A stretch of DNA of 64,000 nt from contig CAKOXO010000001.1 of assembly GCA_934130165.1 (NCBI GenBank), positions 1-64,000 of the forward strand, written 5' to 3'. Under the pieces are notes generated by a model, which saw only the letters and a program-made list of their open reading frames with translations, did not search any database and was not told the DNA's origin. This document shows, one piece after another, positions 18,044-26,249 of the stretch (position 1 is the first letter of the stretch; every line of letters begins with the position of its first letter). This DNA comes from an uncultured Bacilli bacterium (GTDB taxonomy: Bacteria; Bacillota_I; Bacilli_A; RF39; UBA660). The translations under genes were made by a program, and so were the position numbers.

Positions 18044-19604
18044 TAACATTTTTAAATGTAAATATAATATCTATCGTTTTATCTTGATAGATATAGATTT
18101 TTTTAACTAAATTAATTATTAATTCTCTAGTCGGATTATCTATACTCAAAAACTCATTGATATATTTTTCTAATATTTTATTATCTATTTTATTTGAATT
18201 TATTTGCTCGTTTTTAAGATTATCGATACTTGATTTATTATTTTCTATCTCTTTTTTTATACTTTCACTTACTCTAATATATTGTTCTTCATCAATAATA
18301 CCTTTTAACATATCCATATAAGTTTTATCTAAATTTGTTATTAATTTATTATTAGTAATTTCTAAACTTTCAATTTGTTTTTTTATCTTCAAAGTATTAT
18401 CTTCAAACTCTAAACTACCTATGGAGTTTTTTATTTTATTTTTATCTAAATATTTTTTACAAACTTCTTTAATATTTTCTAAAATTACACTTTCTAATAC
18501 TTCATAATTATTTGTATGAGTTGTACAAACGTGATATTTTGAATATGTTCTATAATAATCACAAGTTGTATAACTTCTACCAGTTTTATTTTGATATCTA
18601 ATAGTTATACGATGTTTACAATCTCCACAATATAAAAGTCCATCTAATAAATAAAATCTTTTTTTCTCTGGTCTTTTAACGTTTTTAGGAAGTAAAGTTT
18701 GTACATAATTAAATGTATCTCTATCAATTATTGCTTCGTGTGTATTTTCAACCACAATATAATCATTAGGGTTATTTTTAACTGTCTTTTTAAGTTTATA
18801 ATTAATTTTTTTAGTTTTACCTTGCACTGCATCACCTACATAAATCCTATTAGTTAAAATTGCTTTAATAGTAGTATCAACCCATACTCCATATTCTTGT
18901 GAAATACAATTTGTGTTTATACATTTGGTATTCCAAACATAGTTATAATAAGATGCCGGAGTTTTAATTTTTCTTTTTGTTAATTCTTGTGCAATAAAAT
19001 GATATGTATTTCCTTTAAGTGCTAAATCAAAAATCAGTTTAACAACACTTGCTTGTTCTTCATTTATAATTAAATGATTTTTATTATTCGGATCTTTTTT
19101 ATATCCAAAAGGACATCTACCAGATACATATAATCCTTCTTTCATCCTTGAGTGCAAACTACTTTTTATTTTTTTAGAAATATCTTTAGCATACATATCA
19201 TTCATAATTGCTTTAAAAGGTGCAATATCATTATTTGTATTATCAATAAAAGTATCTATTCCATCGTTAATTGCAATATATCTAATATTATTATTTGGAA
19301 AGTATTTTTCAATTAGTTCACCAGTACCAATATAATCTCTGCCTAACCTAGACATATCTTTGGTAATAATCATATTGATTTTACCTAATTCAATATCTTT
19401 AATCATTCTCTTGAATGATGGTCTATCAAAATTAGTCCCAGTATATCCATCATCTACATATTCTTCAATAATATTATAATTGTTTTCTTTAACATACTGA
19501 TTAAGTAAACTTCTTTGACTAACAATACTATCAGATTCTAAATTACCATCATCTCTTGATAATCTTATATATATTCCTACTTTAAAACTATTATTCCCTA
19601 CCAT
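18039..19604 (-). CDS. large serine recombinase (TndX/TnpX-like integrase)
   Basis: 521 residues. Resolvase-type catalytic domain: GIYIRLSRDDG with nucleophile Ser16, DDGYTGTNFDRPSF, and ITKDMSRLGRDY near 95-110. Then a recombinase domain (about 170-290), a zinc ribbon with LLYCGDCKHR and later CDYYRTY plus a Cys, and a long coiled-coil tail (390-480). This layout is that of large serine integrases from Tn4451/Tn5397-like and phage elements, which cut both partners at a 2-bp core and integrate in one direction unless a directionality factor is present. Its last codons run into the attL arm. It should have made the insertion into the LysM gene. Confidence 0.94.
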   Translation of the reverse strand: MVGNNSFKVGIYIRLSRDDGNLESDSIVSQRSLLNQYVKENNYNIIEEYVDDGYTGTNFDRPSFKRMIKDIELGKINMIITKDMSRLGRDYIGTGELIEKYFPNNNIRYIAINDGIDTFIDNTNNDIAPFKAIMNDMYAKDISKKIKSSLHSRMKEGLYVSGRCPFGYKKDPNNKNHLIINEEQASVVKLIFDLALKGNTYHFIAQELTKRKIKTPASYYNYVWNTKCINTNCISQEYGVWVDTTIKAILTNRIYVGDAVQGKTKKINYKLKKTVKNNPNDYIVVENTHEAIIDRDTFNYVQTLLPKNVKRPEKKRFYLLDGLLYCGDCKHRITIRYQNKTGRSYTTCDYYRTYSKYHVCTTHTNNYEVLESVILENIKEVCKKYLDKNKIKNSIGSLEFEDNTLKIKKQIESLEITNNKLITNLDKTYMDMLKGIIDEEQYIRVSESIKKEIENNKSSIDNLKNEQINSNKIDNKILEKYINEFLSIDNPTRELIINLVKKIYIYQDKTIDIIFTFKNVT

Positions 19605-19783
19605 TAATTACTACTCCCTTCTATATGGGAATAATGAGTAGACTCTAATGGTAGCTCTCTTTTCAATATATTGCAAGTCATGTTTATCTTCTTTTGTAGT
19701 TCAATTTTTAATACTTCAGTAATTATTTCATTTAAAGATTTTCCAGTATCTTTAAACTTTAAATTAACCTTGTATTTAACCAT
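19604..19783 (-). CDS. small protein upstream of the recombinase, candidate directionality factor
   Basis: 59 residues from ATG 19783 (GGAGG 11 bases upstream; a TTG six codons earlier is less likely). The stop and the recombinase ATG overlap by one base, so the two are translationally coupled. Sequence KFKDTGKSLNEIITEVLKIELQKKI suggests an amphipathic helix; the rest is polar. I do not recognise the family. Small proteins next to large serine recombinases are often excision factors, but that is a guess from position only. Confidence 0.6.
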   Translation of the reverse strand: MVKYKVNLKFKDTGKSLNEIITEVLKIELQKKINMTCNILKRELPLESTHYSHIEGSSN

Positions 19784-19814
19784 AGAGTTTAATACCTCCA
19801 ATTAATTCTATGGT
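19779..19814 (-). promoter_or_regulatory. inverted repeat enclosing the RBS and start codon of the small recombinase-linked gene
   Basis: ACCATAGA (19779-19786) and TCTATGGT (19807-19814) are perfect 8-bp inverted repeats. The start codon (19781-19783) lies in one arm and the GGAGG in the loop, so it could be an mRNA structure hiding the start or a protein operator. Confidence 0.5.
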
Positions 19815-19934
19815 TATAATTTTTGTTTTAGTAATATCATTTAGTATGTTTACAACATACCTAATAATATTACTTACTATCATATTCCTCCATTAATTTA
19901 TAAATTCTCATAATCATCGCCTAACCCTTCTATT

Positions 19935-20084
19935 TTATTTATTTTTTCTAATATTTAAAATCTCTACATATCCTATTTTTAATAATTCCACCATTATTTT
20001 AGTTATAGAGATATTATAAAATTTTGAAAGCAATTTTATTCGTTCGAATAATTCTTCCGGTAAATAAAAATTAAATCTTCTCAT
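19935..20084 (-). CDS. ribbon-helix-helix-like small DNA-binding protein
   Basis: 49 residues starting MRRFNFYLPEELFERIKLLS at ATG 20084, nine bases after AAAGGAG. A short N-terminal beta strand (RRFNFYLP), then two helices with ISITKIMVELLKIGY match the CopG/Arc ribbon-helix-helix fold used by plasmid and element regulators. The in-frame codons up to 20138 lie upstream of the binding site and are probably untranslated. It may control the recombinase or restriction genes. Confidence 0.65.
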   Translation of the reverse strand: MRRFNFYLPEELFERIKLLSKFYNISITKIMVELLKIGYVEILNIRKNK

Positions 20085-20238
20085 ATACATCATCTCCTTT
20101 GCATGATGAATAGTAGCTCCATTAATTAAAAGAGTCAAGTCATAATTTTTACAAAAAATTATGTAATCATCCTAGTTTCTATTATTTTATACTAATTCTA
20201 CAAAAGCAGGATAAGATGTTTGCACAACAACATCAATT

Positions 20239-20340
20239 AAACCCTTATTTCATAAGGAATTGGTATGTGCAAATCCTATTTTGCACTTGCAAAATTCATC
20301 CTACTTCGTAGGTTGATATAAAGAATGAAATAAAGGGTTT
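20239..20340. other. structured intergenic element: long stem enclosing two hairpins
   Basis: AAACCCTTATTTCAT (20239-20253) pairs with ATGAAATAAAGGGTTT (20325-20340) with a single bulged A. Inside, GTGCAAA (20267-20273) pairs with TTTGCAC (20280-20286), and CCTAC-ttc-GTAGG occupies 20300-20312, extendable by TCA/TGA. The result is a three-way junction of about 102 bases in a 340-base gap with no gene. It may be a small RNA, a replication or transfer origin, or a protein-binding site. Strand cannot be decided from symmetry. Confidence 0.6.
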
Positions 20341-20371
20341 ATATTGTTATTTCAATAATTTAAGAAACAAA

Positions 20372-20419
20372 AAAATCATCCTAATCTCTAACTTTCATTA
20401 GATTTTATAAGATGATTTT
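20372..20419 (-). terminator. terminator of the restriction-modification operon
   Basis: AAAATCATC (20372-20380) pairs with GATGATTTT (20411-20419), with an inner AATCT/AGATT stem; on the minus strand a T-run follows. It lies six bases after the restriction gene stop. Confidence 0.8.
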
Positions 20420-20424
20420 ATTTT

Positions 20425-21318
20425 TTACAAATTTTCTAATATACCATTTTCTAAATCTTCAAGTGTGTATAAATGTTCAATTTCATCATAAGCATCTTCT
20501 AAATTTGTTCTAGATGGTAACCAACCCCTTCCATCAGTTATCCAAACAAAGTCTACATTTTCTATTGCTTTTATTTTATTGTTTAATTCAATATAACTTT
20601 TTGCAGTTTCATTTGGTTTTGATCCTTGCTTTCCATAATAATTAACTTCCATAACAATTACTTTTTCATCGTTTTTACTTTTATAAACAAAGTCAAATTT
20701 TTTAGTTGCTTTACCTATTGAACACAAATTAGTTCCATATTTCTTATCTATGTCAGCACTTTTCATTTGACAATTATATTCAACATCTAAAAGTTTAATA
20801 TATTCTTCCACTATTGCTTCCATTATTTGACCAGATCTAGATTTTCTAGCATTAGTATCCATACCGACCTCTATTCCTATTGCATAATCAACTAAACTTT
20901 TTATCTTCTTATCCTTTAATAATCCTAATAAACCACTCTTTTTTAGAAATTCAGCATAATCTTCAATAGGATGATTCAATTGAATAAAATCATAGCATAT
21001 ATATTGCTCATCTATAATATTAAAATTTCTATTTTTTATATTATCAAGCATTGTCATTGTTGGAACCTTTATAATATTAAATTTGGTTTCATGTGTTGCT
21101 AAAAGAATTGGAATTGATTTCATTATTTCTGGATATTCAGATATCAAATCAATGAATTCTTCTTCAATATTTTCTTTACCAATTAAACTATTTAATAAAT
21201 TTAAATGTCTTTCATAATCTTTTATATTCAAATAGACCTTAGGATAATCAACAAAGAAATCAGTTGGAGTAATACTCTTCTTTAGACTTTTTATTACATC
21301 ATTAAATTCACGTTTCAT
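20425..21318 (-). CDS. dpnB: DpnII-family type II restriction endonuclease (GATC)
   Basis: 297 residues. The C-terminal half carries the DpnII pattern: KFDFVYKSK, then VMEVNYYGKQGSKPNETAKS near 240-260, which contains the PD-(D/E)xK nuclease residues, and DFVWITDGRGW near 268-280. The family cuts unmethylated GATC. The start ATG overlaps the stop of the upstream methyltransferase (ATGA), so protection and cutting are translationally linked with the methylases made first. Confidence 0.9.
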   Translation of the reverse strand: MKREFNDVIKSLKKSITPTDFFVDYPKVYLNIKDYERHLNLLNSLIGKENIEEEFIDLISEYPEIMKSIPILLATHETKFNIIKVPTMTMLDNIKNRNFNIIDEQYICYDFIQLNHPIEDYAEFLKKSGLLGLLKDKKIKSLVDYAIGIEVGMDTNARKSRSGQIMEAIVEEYIKLLDVEYNCQMKSADIDKKYGTNLCSIGKATKKFDFVYKSKNDEKVIVMEVNYYGKQGSKPNETAKSYIELNNKIKAIENVDFVWITDGRGWLPSRTNLEDAYDEIEHLYTLEDLENGILENL

Positions 21319-22082
21319 TCTATATCACTTTCCTTTCTTCTTATTGTTAAATCTAAAAATTCTTTTTCTTTTTCAATACCTATATATTTTCTATTTAATC
21401 TATTAGCAACAATTCCAGTTGTACCACTTCCATTAAAAGGATCTAAAATCAAATCATTTTCATCAGTTGATGCTAATATTATTTTTTCTAATATTTCTAT
21501 AGGTTTTTGGGTAGGATGTTTTCCACATTTCTTCTCACTAGGTTTAGTTAATGATGACTCCCAAACATCTTTCATTTGTTTGCCACCATTTAATTCTCTC
21601 ATCAAAGAGTAATTAAACTTGTGTTTTGCATTTTTTATATCTTTTTTTGCCCATAAAATAGTTTCAGTAGAATGAACAAAAAATCTACAACTAATATTTG
21701 GTGGTGGATTTAATTTTTTCCAAGTTATATTGTTTATTATTTTAAATCCTTCTTGTTCTAATGCCATACCTATTGAATAAATATTATGCATTGTTCCACT
21801 AATCCAAATAGTACCATTATCTTTTAATACTTGATAACATAATTTAATCCATTTTCTATTAAATTTATGTTTTTCTTCTATACTGATAGATTTATCCCAA
21901 TCACCTTTATTAACTGATACCATTTTTCCACCATTACAAGAAATACCATCACTAGACAAAAAATAAGGAGGGTCTGCAAATATCATATCAATACTTTTGG
22001 GTTCAATTTCCTTTAGTATTTTTAAAGAATCGCCTTGTATAAGTTTAAAATCCTGTTCTTCATAATAATACTTCTTACTCAT
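21315..22082 (-). CDS. dpnA: DNA adenine methyltransferase, beta class (DpnA-like)
   Basis: 255 residues. DPPY at 37-40 comes early and the AdoMet motif DPFNGSGTTG at 214-223 late, the order of beta-class N6-adenine methyltransferases; HPTQKP also fits. In the DpnII system DpnA methylates GATC, including in single-stranded DNA, protecting incoming DNA. It ends in TGA overlapping the endonuclease start. There is no upstream overlap; 47 bases separate it from the membrane protein gene. Confidence 0.92.
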   Translation of the reverse strand: MSKKYYYEEQDFKLIQGDSLKILKEIEPKSIDMIFADPPYFLSSDGISCNGGKMVSVNKGDWDKSISIEEKHKFNRKWIKLCYQVLKDNGTIWISGTMHNIYSIGMALEQEGFKIINNITWKKLNPPPNISCRFFVHSTETILWAKKDIKNAKHKFNYSLMRELNGGKQMKDVWESSLTKPSEKKCGKHPTQKPIEILEKIILASTDENDLILDPFNGSGTTGIVANRLNRKYIGIEKEKEFLDLTIRRKESDIE

Positions 22083-22129
22083 ACACTACCTCCTATATAT
22101 ATTATACTATGTTTATTCCTTATCTCCTT

Positions 22130-22552
22130 TTAATAATTTATATTATTATATTTTTTTCTATATTTTTGTTCTTTATCTATCATGTAGTTAATTATTTCTC
22201 TATAACATTGATTGCATATTCGTTTATTTTCGCTATTATTATTACAAAAATTATCTAATCTATTTGTTTTTAATTCATATATTAAGTTTTGTAATTTTTT
22301 AGAAGCATAATAATAATGTTCTAACAAAAAATCTACAACTTTTTCTCTGTCTACTTTTTTTAAATCCGTAAAATCATATGCTCTACCTTGATGAATTTTG
22401 TTCCAAATAATATAAAATTCTCTGTAAAATTCATTATATTTTTGTTTTTTCTTTGATTTGTTATTATCATATATTTTAATAAGCCATGAGGATAGCAAAG
22501 ATAAAAGAAATGTAATTAAACTGCATAATATAGTGAATTGTCTATCATTCAT
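22130..22552 (-). CDS. small membrane-anchored protein inside the restriction operon
   Basis: 140 residues from ATG 22552, which overlaps the dam-type methyltransferase stop as ATGAATGA. One N-terminal helix (about 4-24, TILCSLITFLLSLLSSWLI) is followed by a basic, Tyr/Lys/Asn-rich helical region with four Cys (C-x7-C-x2-C near 105-125). I do not recognise a family. Such single-helix proteins between defence genes may be effectors or accessory factors; no function is assigned. Confidence 0.7.
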   Translation of the reverse strand: MNDRQFTILCSLITFLLSLLSSWLIKIYDNNKSKKKQKYNEFYREFYIIWNKIHQGRAYDFTDLKKVDREKVVDFLLEHYYYASKKLQNLIYELKTNRLDNFCNNNSENKRICNQCYREIINYMIDKEQKYRKKYNNINY

Positions 22553-23402
22553 TATTGAAACCTCTTTTATTTTCAAAATTTGTAATAATTACTTCTTCAA
22601 CTTTGCCTCTTTTCTTTCCATTAGAATTAATATTTCTTTTTGCTTCAATTACATGAATATTATAATCTTTATACAATTCATTTATTAAAGTTGTATTGTG
22701 ATTAGATAACATTACATAACAACCTCTATCAGATAATTCTTTAAATACTTTAGCCAGTCTTTTTTGTTCTTCTTTTCCAAAGCCATCTTCAGTATAGCTA
22801 TTAAATGTTGATGTATCAGAATCATATGGTGGATCAAAATAAATAAAATCACCTTTTTTAGCATCTTTTACTGCTTCTTCAAAATCAACTGATAACAATT
22901 TAATATCGTTATAATTTAAATAACCACATATAATACCCAAATTTTGACCTTCATAAGTATTTATCTTAGCTTTCTTACCAAATGGTACATTAAACTCATT
23001 TTTACTATTAACCCTATATAAACCATTAAAACAGGCCTTATTTAAGTAAATAGTACGAGCAGCTCTTTTATAATCTGCAAACTTTTTAAATTTCTTCTCA
23101 TTTCTATCTAAATTTCTAATTTCATAATAATACTCTTCTGAATGCTCAGTTTCGTGATGATTTAATTCTCTGCACATTGCTTCAAACTTTTTCACATCTT
23201 TAATACATTCGTAAACATTAATAAGTTCTTTATTATAATCACTAATAACAGCTTTTTTAGGTGATAATTCAAATAATAATGCACCGCCACCAACAAATGG
23301 CTCATAATAAGTATTAAATTCATCTGGAACATATTGTTTTAATTTACCTATTATTTGTCTTTTTCCACCTGCCCATTTTACAAATGGCTTTGCCCTTAGC
23401 AT
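22545..23402 (-). CDS. dpnM: DNA adenine methyltransferase, alpha class (Dam/DpnM-like)
   Basis: 285 residues. FVKWAGGKRQ at 7-16 (AdoMet motif), EPFVGGGALLFEL near 35-47, the DPPY catalytic motif near 187-190 (IYFDPPYDSD) and SNHNT near 224: the typical alpha class, MboI/DpnM type, modifying adenine in GATC. Starts seven bases inside the end of the AIPR gene with GAGGTG upstream. Ends in TGA. Confidence 0.94.
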   Translation of the reverse strand: MLRAKPFVKWAGGKRQIIGKLKQYVPDEFNTYYEPFVGGGALLFELSPKKAVISDYNKELINVYECIKDVKKFEAMCRELNHHETEHSEEYYYEIRNLDRNEKKFKKFADYKRAARTIYLNKACFNGLYRVNSKNEFNVPFGKKAKINTYEGQNLGIICGYLNYNDIKLLSVDFEEAVKDAKKGDFIYFDPPYDSDTSTFNSYTEDGFGKEEQKRLAKVFKELSDRGCYVMLSNHNTTLINELYKDYNIHVIEAKRNINSNGKKRGKVEEVIITNFENKRGFNNE

Positions 23403-25111
23403 AAGACTAACACCTCTTTTTCTACATTAGATGAAACACTTCTGCAAGCATTCTGAACTTTTTCAAAAACTGATGTTGATTTTGTTGCTGTTGATGGTAA
23501 TACTTTTTTATCCTGATTTATAATATCTCTACATACATTTATTACCATTTTTAACTTTTCATCAAAACTTTTTTCCATATTTACATTTGCTAAACCGTTT
23601 AATAATAATAAATCTGCAGTATTCATAAATTGATAACTATCCATAACATCAATATAATTTTCAAGTGAAGAAACAGTAATACCCATATAATTTAGAAATT
23701 CATCATTTCGTTCAACTCGTCTACATCTTCTATACATAGTAATTATCTTACAAATTTCATTATAATTTTTCTGTGATTCTAAAACTTTTTCACTTGAAAT
23801 ATTACAAATTAATTCATTTATTAAATCTTTATTAAATAGTTCATTCTTTCCTCTTTTTGCAACTGCTGCATATTCATTGTTGTAATATGCTACATATATT
23901 TGTATAACTTTTTCTAATTGCAATATTTTTTCTTTAGGATATTCTGATATTTTCTTTAAACTTAACTTATAAGTATATTCATTAGCTAATCTTTCTAAAT
24001 AGTAGCCAACTTTCAACAATTCACTTTGTAACTCTCTTATAAATGTATTATTTGATAAAAAGTAACTATCTCTTATCTTATTTTGCGAGTTTAAATATTC
24101 AGTAATTCTAGCTCTAAGATCTATATCACTAGTTTCAATTATTCTTATTGGAAGAAATGTGTTATTATTTAAAATACCATCATCCATAGCTTTTTTTAGA
24201 GAAACAACTGTCTGACAACCATTAACAATTGCAGATGAATATAAACTTGCTGTTTGATTCCCAACACTATTTCTACATTCATCACAAATAAATACTATAC
24301 CATTATGATAGAAATAAAAATATTTTGATTCTTCATTATCTGTTGATGTGTTGTATATACCATTATTTACAGAGTTATCACCTTCATAATTTCTAATATT
24401 TTCATCAAATATAACATCTAATACAGCTTCTACTGAATTCAGAATATCTCTAGCAGAGCAAAAGCCAACCCATGATTTAACATCATTTCCCACATTGTAT
24501 CCTGGTAACAAATTACCGTATTTAATATCTACATTTACTAAATTATTTTTTTGTGCTCTATCAAGCTTATCACAAATTTTCTTTTTATCATCCACAGAAT
24601 ATTCTATATTATTTCCTGTTAAATCTTTAATTTCTAGTATAGAATTATCCAAAGAATCTTTTGCATTTGATGATAAACCATCTGTAAAAGAAACAAAAAT
24701 AAATTCATAATGAAATATACTTTCTTTTTTTATGATATTTCTATAATTAATAAAATTATCGTTTGCTCTTGATGGTTTTCTACTCGAAGTCAACTTTTTA
24801 TAACCATTAATAATTTTTAAAACAGTAGCTTCCTCTATTTGTTTATTAATATTACCAACCTTATCAGGAAATTTAAATTGAAATATTTTTAAAATATCAT
24901 TTTCTCTGATAATCGCGTCTACTCCATTATCTCCAAAACCATCAATAATAATTTCTCCTAAATCAATATTACTAATCTTATAAAAATTGCTAAGATACCA
25001 ATGTGCAAAAGCTTTAGATAAATTTTGATAATTGTTATCATTTTTTATATTTTCTAATTCTTGTACAATTCTAGAATAATAAACTTGATATTTTCCTATA
25101 GATTGTGTCAT
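23396..25111 (-). CDS. AIPR-family (abortive infection phage resistance) protein
   Basis: 571 residues. The N-terminal part has a restriction-like KIFQFKFPDK segment near 72-81, preceded by an acidic GFGDNGVDAI, which resembles a PD-(D/E)xK nuclease core. The centre carries the AIPR family hallmark VNGCQTVVSLKKA at about 290-302. The family was described from lactococcal abortive infection and occurs in defence loci. It is the first gene of the operon and overlaps dpnM by seven bases, so it is made together with the methylases and DpnII enzyme. Confidence 0.85.
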   Translation of the reverse strand: MTQSIGKYQVYYSRIVQELENIKNDNNYQNLSKAFAHWYLSNFYKISNIDLGEIIIDGFGDNGVDAIIRENDILKIFQFKFPDKVGNINKQIEEATVLKIINGYKKLTSSRKPSRANDNFINYRNIIKKESIFHYEFIFVSFTDGLSSNAKDSLDNSILEIKDLTGNNIEYSVDDKKKICDKLDRAQKNNLVNVDIKYGNLLPGYNVGNDVKSWVGFCSARDILNSVEAVLDVIFDENIRNYEGDNSVNNGIYNTSTDNEESKYFYFYHNGIVFICDECRNSVGNQTASLYSSAIVNGCQTVVSLKKAMDDGILNNNTFLPIRIIETSDIDLRARITEYLNSQNKIRDSYFLSNNTFIRELQSELLKVGYYLERLANEYTYKLSLKKISEYPKEKILQLEKVIQIYVAYYNNEYAAVAKRGKNELFNKDLINELICNISSEKVLESQKNYNEICKIITMYRRCRRVERNDEFLNYMGITVSSLENYIDVMDSYQFMNTADLLLLNGLANVNMEKSFDEKLKMVINVCRDIINQDKKVLPSTATKSTSVFEKVQNACRSVSSNVEKEVLVLC

Positions 25112-25209
25112 ATTACCACCTCAAAAATAATAATTAATATATTTATATTATACCATGAAAACAGACATTTTTCTTCAAAACGCCTTATATTTCATCAATA
25201 TTTTTAATA

Positions 25210-26196
25210 CTACTCATTATTCCCCATAAAAATTGTATCTCCTTTTTTAACTGTATAGTATGTTGGTAAATTTACTGTTGAATCGCTTGAATTACCATTA
25301 TTTGGTATTATTAATTGCTGTCCTATACGTAAAGTTAAATCTGATAGATTATTTGCCTTTATTAATTCATCTACTGTAAGGTCATATCTTCTTGCTATTG
25401 ACCATAAAGAGTCTCCTTTTTTAACAACGTATACATTACTAGTATCTGGAATTTTTGTTATTAGTAGTCTTTGTCCTATTACTATATTGTTGGTTGTTAA
25501 ATTATTTAATCTCTTAAGTTCATCTACTGATAAGCCAACTCTATTTGCTATTGACCATAAAGTATCACCCCTAGATACAATATAATAATTACTGTCATCA
25601 TCTACTCCACCACTAGTTCCAGGTTTCTTATATGGAACATTTAAATAATCAGCAAGTCCCTTTACAACAGCCTCTGAATAGTCGGTTAAATTATTTTGTA
25701 ATTTATTTAAATCTCTACTATTATCTATAAAACCATACTCAACTAATATAGATTCTGCTGGTGATGTTTCCCTTATAATGTAATAATAATCTTTATTGGG
25801 ATTTTCTGGCAATCTTCTTTGATAAGTTTTTCTTTTTATTTGTCCTTGATCTCCAATATTATTTAATATCATATCAGATAAGATACTATTGTTTCTAAGA
25901 CCGTAAACAATTTCAGCACCTTCGCCACCTCCGGAGTTTATGTGATTAGATACTAATATTGTATTTTCATCTACACCTAGATTTTTAATTTTAGAAATTC
26001 TTTCATTTTTAGGTAAACTAACATCTTCTGTTCTTGTCATGGAAGTTGGTATTCCTAACTCTCTCAATCTATCATAAATATATTGTGCTGCTTTTAAATT
26101 AAAATCTTTTTCATAAATATTTCCATTAACAGCCCCACTATCAACCCCACCATGTCCAGCATCTACAATAACCTTTTTAACTACTCTGTCATACAT
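25210..26196 (-). CDS. N-acetylmuramoyl-L-alanine amidase with LysM repeats, truncated by the element
   Basis: 328 residues from ATG 26196 (AGGTGA upstream). Amidase_3 domain: VDAGHGGVDSGAVNG near 9-23 with zinc His, Glu in YEKDFNLKAA, SNHINSGGG near 88 and ILVEYGFIDN near 158. Two full LysM domains follow (about 200-245 and 250-297). A third begins (YYTVKKGD) and is cut by the insertion, giving six foreign residues (TIFMGNNE) and a stop. No signal peptide is visible, unusual for a wall hydrolase. The remaining C-terminal half is at 17908-18027. Catalytic and two binding domains stay intact, so it may still work. Confidence 0.9.
   Translation of the reverse strand: MYDRVVKKVIVDAGHGGVDSGAVNGNIYEKDFNLKAAQYIYDRLRELGIPTSMTRTEDVSLPKNERISKIKNLGVDENTILVSNHINSGGGEGAEIVYGLRNNSILSDMILNNIGDQGQIKRKTYQRRLPENPNKDYYYIIRETSPAESILVEYGFIDNSRDLNKLQNNLTDYSEAVVKGLADYLNVPYKKPGTSGGVDDDSNYYIVSRGDTLWSIANRVGLSVDELKRLNNLTTNNIVIGQRLLITKIPDTSNVYVVKKGDSLWSIARRYDLTVDELIKANNLSDLTLRIGQQLIIPNNGNSSDSTVNLPTYYTVKKGDTIFMGNNE
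25225..25242 (-). repeat. attR end of the element: terminal inverted repeat plus core
   Basis: CATAAAAATTGTATC at 25225-25239, T, and core CC at 25241-25242. The arm is the exact reverse complement of 18029-18043. Sequence beyond 25242 is the amidase gene. Confidence 0.82.
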
Positions 26197-26249
26197 TTTA
26201 ATCACCTACAATAATCTATGTTTTTCCACAATTATTGTGAATAATTAAT

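Larger units (their letters stand above)
18026..25242. mobile_element. serine-recombinase integrative element carrying a DpnII-type restriction system and AIPR gene
   Basis: About 7.2 kb between two copies of a CC (minus strand GG) crossover core, 18026-18027 and 25241-25242. All eight coding genes point leftward: AIPR, dam-type methyltransferase, small membrane protein, second methyltransferase, restriction enzyme, RHH-like protein, small protein, recombinase. Both ends carry GATACAATTTTTATG as terminal inverted repeats (18029-18043 and 25225-25239). The host LysM amidase gene is split exactly at the ends. There are no transfer or replication genes, so mobility would depend on the recombinase plus uptake or helper elements. 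Confidence 0.9.

Noticed and set aside
18026..25242. Composite transposon or IS with target duplication
   Set aside because: No transposase; no direct repeat beyond 2-3 bases at the ends; a large serine recombinase with dyad att sites explains the structure.
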